Shown here in pieces: positions 13,296-19,530 of a DNA stretch of 19,530 nucleotides. Below the pieces are notes generated by a model. It ran no database searches. It was not told where the DNA came from and was given only the letters and a program-made list of their open reading frames with translations. The translations under genes and the position numbers were made by a program. Numbering within the stretch: position 1 is the first letter of the stretch; the number at the start of each line of letters is the position of its first letter. The stretch is from Oscillospiraceae bacterium (lineage in GTDB: Bacteria; Bacillota; Clostridia; Oscillospirales; Oscillospiraceae): contig JAQVYO010000010.1 in NCBI GenBank assembly GCA_028708585.1, positions 1 to 19,530 on the forward strand. Direction: 5' to 3'.

Positions 13296-14066
13296 ATGGT
13301 TTTGGATTATTTTCTTTGGTTTTTGTTTTACAGTTTTTTGGGATGGCTGTACGAGTCCGTCCTTTGTTCCATTCAGGGAGGCAAGCTGGTGAACCGGGGG
13401 TTTCTGATCGGGCCCGTCTGCCCCATCTATGGGGCGGGGGCCGTTTTGCTGATTGGGGCGCTTTCTCAGGTTGGAAACCCCGCGCTGCTGTTCTTTGCAG
13501 GGATAGGGCTGGCCTGTTCGCTAGAATATTTTACATCTTGGCTGCTGGAGAAACTGTTTCATGCCCGGTGGTGGGATTACTCCAGATACCGTTTCAATTT
13601 AAACGGGCGCATCTGCCTGCTGGGCGCGCTTGTTTTCGGCGTATTTACCGTTCTGCTCCTGCTGTGGCTTCATCCTGCGGCTAAAGCCGTAACCGCCCAG
13701 ATACCGGAGACGTACAAATTGTTCTTTTCCGGTTTTTTGCTTTCCGCGCTCTTCATTGACGGCGCCGCGACTCTTGCGAATCTGATCTCGCTGAAACAGA
13801 AGCTGTGTGAGATTCAGGACGCGATCAATACGTTTATGGGGGAATCCCGCGCTCAGGCGGGGACGTTTTTGACGTCGCTTCTTGAAAAATTTGAAGGCAG
13901 CCGGTTTTACAGCGAGCGTATCCGCCTGCTTCAGCACATGACCCTTCAGGAAAAGCGGATTTTAAATGCGTTTCCCACTGTCAAATCCAGGCGGTATGGC
14001 GAGGCGCTGCAGCATGTGAAACAGCGGCTGAAGACGGCGTCCCGTCAAAATAGGCGCAGGGAATAA
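13296..14066 (+). CDS. Putative ABC-transporter type IV / CmpB-family membrane protein
   Basis: A 256-residue protein beginning DYFLWFLFYSFLGWLYES and continuing GGKLVNRGFLIGPVCPIYG, the hallmark of the CmpB (DUF1113-like) family of Firmicutes membrane proteins. The middle block LEYFTSWLLEKLFHARWWDY is also typical. About five hydrophobic helices cover residues ~3-22, 36-58, 62-82, 108-128 and 143-163. The last ~90 residues are soluble, helical and basic (ending KTASRQNRRRE). Despite the family name no ATPase partner is present, and the biochemical function of the family is unknown to me. ATG 13296 follows the HD gene's TGA with no gap; GGAG lies inside that gene's end. No clear terminator follows. 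Confidence 0.85.
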   Translation: MVLDYFLWFLFYSFLGWLYESVLCSIQGGKLVNRGFLIGPVCPIYGAGAVLLIGALSQVGNPALLFFAGIGLACSLEYFTSWLLEKLFHARWWDYSRYRFNLNGRICLLGALVFGVFTVLLLLWLHPAAKAVTAQIPETYKLFFSGFLLSALFIDGAATLANLISLKQKLCEIQDAINTFMGESRAQAGTFLTSLLEKFEGSRFYSERIRLLQHMTLQEKRILNAFPTVKSRRYGEALQHVKQRLKTASRQNRRRE

Positions 14067-14168
14067 GGCCTCCCGCCGGGTGGAGCCAAGAAGACGTCTT
14101 GACGCCTGGCCGCTGAGGGACATTTTATAAAATAAACCCGGATTTGTTTGGCAATCAGAAGAAAACCC

Positions 14169-14197
14169 TTGCATATTTTGAAAAAATGTGCTAACAT
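14169..14197 (+). promoter_or_regulatory. Promoter of rpsB-tsf
   Basis: TTGCAT (14169-14174), a 17-base spacer and TAACAT (14192-14197), with TG two bases before the -10. The start would be near 14204, leaving a ~115-base leader. Confidence 0.75.
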
Positions 14198-14204
14198 ACT
14201 AGGG

Positions 14205-14300
14205 CATTACGCACACCCACAGGATTTGCGGCGGGTGCCGGCGCCGGGAAGCGGGCGAACGGTTGGCCGCAGAGATGACAGGGGTGGAGGTAAAACTGAA
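14205..14300 (+). promoter_or_regulatory. Structured leader of rpsB (possible S2 autoregulatory site)
   Basis: The leader is GC-rich and folds. CACCC (14214-14218) can pair with GGGTG (14233-14237), and TGCGGC (14227-14232) with GCCGCA (14266-14271) around a GCCGGCGCCGG segment. S2 is known in other bacteria to repress its own mRNA through such a leader. The specific S2-binding fold is not demonstrated here. Confidence 0.4.
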
Positions 14301-14318
14301 CAGGAGGAATTTTGATTT

Positions 14319-15059
14319 ATGGCAGTCGTATCAATGAAGCAGCTTTTGGAGGCAGGCGTGCACTTTGGGCATCAGACCCGCCGGTGGAATCCGAAAATGG
14401 CAACTTACATCTACACGGAACGCAACGGGATTTATATCATCGACCTACAGAAAACCGTGAAAAAACTGGATGAAGCTTACAATTTTGTACGCAGCCTTCC
14501 AGAAAACAATCAGTCCATTCTCTTTGTGGGAACCAAGAAGCAGGCCCAGGAAGCCATCCGTGAGGAAGCGTCCCGGGTGGGCATGTATTATGTAAACGCC
14601 CGTTGGCTGGGCGGTATGTTAACCAACTTCAAAACCATGCGGGGCCGTGTAGATCGGCTCAACCAGCTGAAGAAGATGCAGGAAGACGGGACCTTTGACA
14701 TGCTTCCCAAAAAAGAAGTGATTAAGCTGCAAGGGGAAATCGCAAAGCTGGAAAAATATTTGGGCGGCGTGAAGGATATGCGTAAGCTGCCCGGTGCGCT
14801 CTTTATCATTGACCCCCGCAAGGAGCGCAACGCCATTGCAGAAGCCCGCAAGCTGAAGATTCCCATTGTGGCCATTGTGGACACCAACTGCGATCCGGAT
14901 GAGATCGATTATGTGATCCCCGGCAATGACGATGCTATTCGCGCCATCAAGCTGATTTCTTCTATTATGGCAAACGCCATTACCGAAGGCAAGCAGGGGA
15001 TGGAAGCGGCTGAGGCGGCGCAGGAAAAGCAGGAGGAAGCTCCCGCCTCTGCAGAATAA
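14319..15059 (+). CDS. rpsB: 30S ribosomal protein S2
   Basis: S2 is a late-assembling small-subunit protein needed for S1 binding and initiation. The 246-residue length is normal. Family blocks are all present: MKQLLEAGVHFGHQTRRWNP, YIYTERNGIYIIDLQKT, FVGTKKQAQ, NARWLGGMLTNFKT, LPGALFIIDPRKE and PIVAIVDTNCDPDEIDYVIP. The C-terminal tail is alanine/glutamate-rich. AGGAGG (14302-14307) precedes ATG 14319. It forms an operon with tsf, separated by a 118-base intergenic region that holds a strong hairpin. Confidence 0.98.
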   Translation: MAVVSMKQLLEAGVHFGHQTRRWNPKMATYIYTERNGIYIIDLQKTVKKLDEAYNFVRSLPENNQSILFVGTKKQAQEAIREEASRVGMYYVNARWLGGMLTNFKTMRGRVDRLNQLKKMQEDGTFDMLPKKEVIKLQGEIAKLEKYLGGVKDMRKLPGALFIIDPRKERNAIAEARKLKIPIVAIVDTNCDPDEIDYVIPGNDDAIRAIKLISSIMANAITEGKQGMEAAEAAQEKQEEAPASAE

Positions 15060-15100
15060 GAAAGATTCCGGGCAGAAAAACCCCTTATGATTGAAAATAT

Positions 15101-15125
15101 GTGCCCGCCGGTGCGCGGCGGGCAC
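15101..15125 (+). terminator. GC-rich hairpin between rpsB and tsf (possible partial terminator)
   Basis: GTGCCCGCC (15101-15109) pairs perfectly with GGCGGGCAC (15117-15125) around a 7-base loop, followed by TTTACACTGTT. The T-run is weak, which would fit partial read-through lowering tsf relative to rpsB. Confidence 0.5.
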
Positions 15126-15177
15126 TTTACACTGTTATGATGCGAAGACACAGAATAAAAGTGGAGGTATCAACGTT

Positions 15178-16116
15178 ATGGCATTTACGGCAAAGGACGT
15201 AAGAACCCTTCGGGAAATGACGGGCGTGGGCATGATGGATTGCAAGAAGGCCCTTACCGCCTCCGACGGGGACATGGATAAGGCGGTTGCCTATCTGCGG
15301 GAGAAAGGCCTTGCGGCGGCGCAGAAAAAGGCCGGAAGAATTGCGGCTGAGGGCGTTGTGGCCGCCATCGTAACGGAGGCCGGCGTGGGTGCAATTGTGG
15401 AAGTCAACAGCGAAACGGACTTTGTGGCAAAAAATAAAGATTTTCAAAAATTTGTATATGACGTAGCCGGCGCGGTAGCCCAGTCTGCTCCCGCCGATAT
15501 GGACGCGCTTTTGGCGCTCCCTTATCCCGGAAGCGATAAGACCATTCAAGGGATACTGCAGGAAAAAGTCCTGGTGATTGGCGAAAATATTAAAATTCGC
15601 CGGTTTGCAAGATACGGCGGCGGTGTCACCGTGGCCTATGTCCACATGGGCGGAAAAATTGGCGTTTTGGTCAACATGGAAATTTCCGATAACCTGAAGG
15701 GCAGCAAGGGCGTAACGGTGCTTGGCAAAGATATTGCGATGCAGATTGCCGCTATGAGGCCGCTTTACCTGGATCCCTCCGAGGTGCCCGGCGGCGACCT
15801 GGAGAAAGAAAAGGAAATCCAGTTTGCCAAAGCGCTGGAGGAGAACAAGGAAAAACAGATTCCCGAAGAGAAGGCCCATAAGATTGCGGAAAATATGGTG
15901 AAGGGCCGGATCAATAAGTTCTATGAGGAGACCTGCCTTTTAAATCAGCCGTTTGTTAAGGAAAACAAGGTATCCGTCGCAAAGCATGTGGAAGCAACAG
16001 CCAAAGAACTGGGCGGCGCCATTGCGGTTCGGAGCTTTATTCGTTTTGAAAAAGGGGAAGGCCTTGAGAAAAAAGCGGACAACTTTGCCGAGGAAGTTGC
16101 CAGCATGACAAAATAA
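15178..16116 (+). CDS. tsf: Translation elongation factor Ts
   Basis: EF-Ts recycles EF-Tu by releasing GDP. The 312-residue protein opens MAFTAKDVRTLREMTGVGMM and carries the N-terminal UBA-like domain (DCKKALTASDGDMDKAVAYL). It has the nucleotide-exchange motif NSETDFVAKN with TDF at 80-82, and the core KDIAMQIAAMRPLYL. I chose ATG 15178, 11 bases after GGAGG (15162-15166), because the family begins here. The frame is open further upstream, but that part crosses the rpsB-tsf hairpin. Slightly longer than the ~290 residues common in Bacilli. No pyrH or frr follows; a terminator and the convergent clpC come next. Confidence 0.97.
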   Translation: MAFTAKDVRTLREMTGVGMMDCKKALTASDGDMDKAVAYLREKGLAAAQKKAGRIAAEGVVAAIVTEAGVGAIVEVNSETDFVAKNKDFQKFVYDVAGAVAQSAPADMDALLALPYPGSDKTIQGILQEKVLVIGENIKIRRFARYGGGVTVAYVHMGGKIGVLVNMEISDNLKGSKGVTVLGKDIAMQIAAMRPLYLDPSEVPGGDLEKEKEIQFAKALEENKEKQIPEEKAHKIAENMVKGRINKFYEETCLLNQPFVKENKVSVAKHVEATAKELGGAIAVRSFIRFEKGEGLEKKADNFAEEVASMTK

Positions 16117-16424
16117 CGGCTGCTGGCTTTCTTTTGTGAGCCGCTGGAGCAAGCTGAATGGCCCCCGCCATTTCAACCATGAACGGAACCAAAATGGACA
16201 TCACAAAAAGTGGACTGATCCCGGATGAACAGACAAAGAAATAAAAGCCCTGTTATAGAAAAGCTTGGATTTAAGCGGCCTTGCTCCGGAGTTTAAACGG
16301 AGCAAGGCCGCTTTTCATATTGCGCCCATAATTGAAAAACAGGAGGCCCTTTTGTTCACTTTCCGTTTGGCGGGATATAGTCCGCAAACGGCGGAGGGCT
16401 TTTATCCGCAGAGGGTTTGATAGT
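16117..16424. other. Convergent intergenic region between tsf and clpC
   Basis: The region holds the shared terminator below and a further stem CCGTTTG/CAAACGG (16363-16369 with 16385-16391), whose flanks GCCCT/AGGGC can extend the pairing. A 28-codon frame at 16158-16244 has GGAG eight bases upstream but is hydrophilic and unremarkable; I do not call it a gene. Confidence 0.5.
16273..16315. terminator. Bidirectional intrinsic terminator between tsf and clpC
   Basis: A perfect 16-bp stem, AAGCGGCCTTGCTCCG (16273-16288) with its complement (16298-16313), has a 9-base loop and T4 on the plus side. The complementary strand also ends in a short T-rich tract, so it can serve both tsf and the convergent clpC. 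Confidence 0.88.
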
Positions 16425-18899
16425 TTATTCCTGTTTCAGCGGCTCTTTTGCCAAAAGAACGATTTTTCCTTCCGCTACTGAAGCAGTGACCTGGCTCCCT
16501 TTTGGCAGTCCTTCCAGCATTTTTTCCGCCAGCGTATCTTCAATGGCTCTCTGGATAGCTCGCCGCAGCGGCCTTGCTCCGTAGACGGGGTCAAAGCCGA
16601 TGTCCGCCAAAAGATTTAGCGCGTCCTCTTCCACATGGAGCGTATATCCCAGCCCCTCAATTCTCTTCTCGACCACATTCAGCATCCGCCGGGCGATTTC
16701 GCGGATGTCTTCCCGAGTAAGCTGATGGAATACGATAACGTCGTCTACCCGGTTTAAAAATTCCGGACGGAAGGTTTTTTTCAAATCGGCCATCACTGCA
16801 GAGCGGATGGCGTCATAATCGGATTCTTCGCTTTTTTCTTCGTTGGAGGAGAAGCCCAGCTTCCGCGCCTTTTCCGTGATATTCAGCGCACCCACATTGG
16901 AGGTCATGACAACGACCGTGTTTTTGAAATCCACTTTGTGACCCTGCGCGTCGGTAAGCATGCCGTCCTCCATAATTTGCAACAGCAGATTGAAAACATC
17001 TTCGTGGGCTTTTTCAATTTCATCGAACAGAACCACGGAATAGGGTTTTCTGCGTACCCGCTCGGAGAGCTGGCCGCCTTCGTCATATCCCACATATCCG
17101 GGAGGGGAGCCGATCAGTCGGGAAACGGTGTGGCGTTCCATATATTCCGACATATCGATTCGTACCATAGCGTTTTCATCGCCAAACATGGCTTCGGCCA
17201 GCGCTTTGCACAATTCGGTTTTGCCTACGCCGGTAGGACCCAGGAACAGAAAAGAACCGATGGGACGTTTGGGGTCTTTCAGTCCGACGCGGCCCCGGCG
17301 AATGGCCCGGGCCACCGCCGTAACGGCTTCTTCCTGGCCCACCAGCCTTTTGTGGAGTACTTCTTCCATCCGCAGAAGACGCTGGGCCTCGGTTTCGTTG
17401 AGGGTGGAAACCGGAATTCCGGTCCAACCGGCCACAACGTCGGCCACGTCGTTTGGGGTAACCGCCCCATGTCTTCCGTTTTGGTGGAGCTTCCAATTTT
17501 TCCGCTGTGCTTCCACTTGCTGTCTCAGGGCGGTTTCCTGATCCCGCAGGGCGGCGGCTTTTTCAAATTCCTGAGCGCGCACCGCTTCTTCTTTTTCCTG
17601 CTCCAGCTTCTTAATTTTATCCTCCTGCTCCTTCAGATCGGGCGGCGCCGTAAGGTTTTTCATGCGTACCCGGGAAGCGGCTTCGTCAATTAAATCGATG
17701 GCCTTATCCGGAAGGAACCGGTCGCTGATATACCGGTGAGACATCTGAACCGCCGACTCGATGGCTTCATCGGAAATGGTGAGCTTGTGATGTGCCTCAT
17801 AGCGGTCTCTGAGGCCCTTCAGAATTTCAACGGACTCTTCCAAGCTTGGCTCGCCTACGGTAACGGACTGGAACCGCCGTTCCAGCGCGGCGTCCTTTTC
17901 AATATATTTGCGGTATTCGTTCAAAGTGGTGGCGCCAATTACCTGCAATTCACCTCGGGACAAGGCGGGTTTGATGATGTTTGCGGCGTCCACCGCACCT
18001 TCCGCGGCGCCCGCGCCAATGATGGTGTGCAGTTCATCGATGAACAGGATAATGTTGCCCGCCTTCTGAATTTCACTCATTGCGGTTTTGATGCGCTCTT
18101 CAAATTCCCCCCGGTATTTGGTCCCGGCGATCATACCGGACAGATCCAAGCTCAAAATACGTTTTTCCAGGAGGTTGTCCGGGACGTCGCCCGACACGAT
18201 TTTCTGAGCCAAACCTTCGATGATGGCGGTCTTGCCGACGCCTGGCTCGCCAATTAAAACGGGATTGTTTTTGGTCCGGCGGGAAAGAATCTGAATGACC
18301 CGCTGTACTTCTTGGGACCGGCCGATAACCGGGTCCAGGCTGCCCTCCCGGGCGGAGCGGGTTAAGTCCCTTGTAAATTGGGCCAGCGTTTTGCTGTCTC
18401 CGGATGCCTGCTCCCTGGGTGTTTTGCTTTTACCGCCTCCCCGGGCGGATCCATTGCCTTCCACGCCGCCGATTGCGCCGATTAGCTCGCCGGCAAGCTG
18501 CCGCAGGTCGATTCCAGCGGCCGCAATGATCCGGACGGCCATGCCTTCCCCTTCCCGGAGAATGCCCAGAAGCAGATGCTCCGTGCCCACATAGCTGTGT
18601 CCCATGCGCCCGGCTTCCGCCATGGCAATTTCAATGATCCGCTTGGAGCGGGGAGTCAGCCCCTGGGAAGGAATGCCCCCGGGTGTTCCAACACCCACCA
18701 TTCCGGCAATAGCCTGCCGGATGCCCTCGGCGCTGAGTCCGGCCGACTGCAGGACCCGGGCCGCCACACCCTGGCCTTCCCGTGTGAGGCCGAACAGCAG
18801 ATGTTCGCTGCCTACATAGCCGTGACCCAGCGAGGAAGCGCATTCGTGAGCCAGCCGCAGCGCGGTTTGCGCGCGTTCCGTAAAACGATTTTCATTCAT
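16425..18899 (-). CDS. clpC: ATP-dependent Clp protease ATPase subunit ClpC
   Basis: An AAA+ unfoldase that feeds substrates, including arginine-phosphorylated proteins, to ClpP. The 824-residue protein has two Clp-N repeats (~5-70 and ~80-145; the GxxYVGxEHLL motif occurs twice). AAA-1 has Walker A GEPGVGKT at 217-224 and LFIDELHT. A UVR-type coiled-coil middle segment (~420-460, KIKKLEQEKEEAVRAQEFEK) is the ClpC hallmark. AAA-2 has GPTGVGKT at 554-561 and VVLFDEIEKAHEDVFN. The start is ATG 18899, six bases after GAGGTGA on the minus strand. The in-frame GTG nine bases earlier lies within that site. It follows mcsB by ~31 bases, so it belongs to the same heat-shock operon; CtsR control would act upstream of the window. 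Confidence 0.97.
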   Translation of the reverse strand: MNENRFTERAQTALRLAHECASSLGHGYVGSEHLLFGLTREGQGVAARVLQSAGLSAEGIRQAIAGMVGVGTPGGIPSQGLTPRSKRIIEIAMAEAGRMGHSYVGTEHLLLGILREGEGMAVRIIAAAGIDLRQLAGELIGAIGGVEGNGSARGGGKSKTPREQASGDSKTLAQFTRDLTRSAREGSLDPVIGRSQEVQRVIQILSRRTKNNPVLIGEPGVGKTAIIEGLAQKIVSGDVPDNLLEKRILSLDLSGMIAGTKYRGEFEERIKTAMSEIQKAGNIILFIDELHTIIGAGAAEGAVDAANIIKPALSRGELQVIGATTLNEYRKYIEKDAALERRFQSVTVGEPSLEESVEILKGLRDRYEAHHKLTISDEAIESAVQMSHRYISDRFLPDKAIDLIDEAASRVRMKNLTAPPDLKEQEDKIKKLEQEKEEAVRAQEFEKAAALRDQETALRQQVEAQRKNWKLHQNGRHGAVTPNDVADVVAGWTGIPVSTLNETEAQRLLRMEEVLHKRLVGQEEAVTAVARAIRRGRVGLKDPKRPIGSFLFLGPTGVGKTELCKALAEAMFGDENAMVRIDMSEYMERHTVSRLIGSPPGYVGYDEGGQLSERVRRKPYSVVLFDEIEKAHEDVFNLLLQIMEDGMLTDAQGHKVDFKNTVVVMTSNVGALNITEKARKLGFSSNEEKSEESDYDAIRSAVMADLKKTFRPEFLNRVDDVIVFHQLTREDIREIARRMLNVVEKRIEGLGYTLHVEEDALNLLADIGFDPVYGARPLRRAIQRAIEDTLAEKMLEGLPKGSQVTASVAEGKIVLLAKEPLKQE

Positions 18900-18930
18900 A
18901 GCGTTCACCTCATATGTGATTTTTTCTGAT

Positions 18931-19530
18931 TTATTTTACGGCCTTGCCTATAATTTCACGGACCAAGCCGGCCCGTTTCTGATCCCGCTCCAAATTGTTC
19001 ATGAAACAGCCTGAAGCGGCCATCATGCAATTGGGCTGCATTTCAAATAAAATCGTGTTGAGTTCCTCCATGGAAATTCCGGCTAAAATTTTACAGGACA
19101 GCCCCAGCCGCACGTCGGAAAGCAGCGTCATGGCTTCCTGCAAGGGCAGGATCCGCGCGGTGGCCAAAATCCCCGCCGCTCGCCAGACTCGGTCGCGGAT
19201 CTGATCGGAATATTCTTTCAGGTAGCGGCTCCGAAGCCCTCGTTCCTGATACAGGATGCTGGTTACCACCCGTTCCAGGCGGCTTACGATTTCTTCCTCG
19301 GTAACGCCCAGCGTCACCTGGTTGGAAATTTGATACAGCGCACCCTGAGCGACGGTTCCCTCGCCATAAAGCCCGCGGACGGCAAATCCAAGTTTGCCGG
19401 CGGCAGCAATCAGGTTTTTCATGGCGCCGCTCTCTGTAAGTATGGGCAGATGCAGCATAACGCCTGCCCGAAGGCCAGTGCCCAAATTGGTGGGGCAGCG
19501 GGTGAGATATCCCAGTTTGGAGTCAAACGC
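18931..19530 (-). CDS. mcsB: Protein arginine kinase McsB, C-terminal part, 5' truncated by window edge
   Basis: McsB phosphorylates arginines on damaged proteins and on the CtsR repressor, marking them for ClpCP. The last 199 residues are present, and the gene continues beyond base 19530 on the minus strand. The guanido-kinase catalytic-domain segment GYLTRCPTNLGTGLRAGVML carries the conserved cysteine of this fold. The C-terminal helical domain contains ERDQKRAGLV, matching the RDxxRA phospho-arginine pocket of McsB. Its presence indicates a genuine McsB rather than a creatine-kinase relative. It is the gene before clpC, with ~31 bases between. Confidence 0.95.
   Translation of the reverse strand, partial: AFDSKLGYLTRCPTNLGTGLRAGVMLHLPILTESGAMKNLIAAAGKLGFAVRGLYGEGTVAQGALYQISNQVTLGVTEEEIVSRLERVVTSILYQERGLRSRYLKEYSDQIRDRVWRAAGILATARILPLQEAMTLLSDVRLGLSCKILAGISMEELNTILFEMQPNCMMAASGCFMNNLERDQKRAGLVREIIGKAVK

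Noticed and set aside
16158..16244. 28-codon frame after tsf with GGAG eight bases upstream
   Set aside because: Short and hydrophilic, without a distinguishing feature; it lies in a terminator-rich convergent gap and could arise by chance.

Overview
This window looks like core chromosome of an anaerobic, low-to-moderate GC Gram-positive bacterium, most likely a Clostridia member close to Oscillospiraceae/Ruminococcaceae. Three things point there. An McsB arginine kinase lies next to ClpC, a Firmicutes pairing. There is a class III (oxygen-sensitive) ribonucleotide reductase. L25 is in the two-domain Ctc form. The assignment is an inference from gene content; I could not run a search. I see no transposase, integrase, phage gene or CRISPR array.

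Layout. Bases 1-2339 (+) carry a tightly packed run: the end of an M16 (YmfH-like) peptidase, lgt and folD. Bases 2681-3536 (+) carry a coiled-coil/acidic-tail protein, two tandem intrinsic terminators, a consensus promoter and tRNA-Leu(CAG). The tRNA is followed by a three-armed repeat that can fold into two mutually exclusive hairpins. Bases 3817-5468 (+) carry ctc (L25), with a promoter and a terminator-like hairpin in its leader, and then a conserved gene of unknown function. Bases 5582-8920 (+) form a magnesium-type P-ATPase unit: extended -10 promoter, 36-codon leader peptide, intrinsic terminator, mgtA, a strongly structured 3' region and a possible 24-codon membrane peptide, ending at a bidirectional terminator. 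Bases 9047-12330 (-) hold nrdG followed by nrdD. The NrdD has a glutaredoxin-like domain fused to its C terminus, and the promoter is overlaid by a pair of probable NrdR boxes spaced 32 bp centre to centre.

Bases 12768-14066 (+) pair an HD-domain protein with a CmpB-type membrane protein. Bases 14169-16116 (+) are rpsB-tsf with a long structured leader, ending at a terminator shared with the convergent clpC. Bases 16425-19530 (-) are clpC and the 3' part of mcsB, the distal half of what is normally a ctsR-mcsA-mcsB-clpC heat-shock operon.

Most coding genes are ordinary housekeeping genes. The parts that may be new are the non-coding and very short ones: the mgtA leader-peptide/terminator arrangement plus a small membrane peptide after mgtA, the ctc attenuator, the structured nrdG leader, and the switchable repeat behind the tRNA. 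The NrdD-redoxin fusion is the most informative protein-level oddity.
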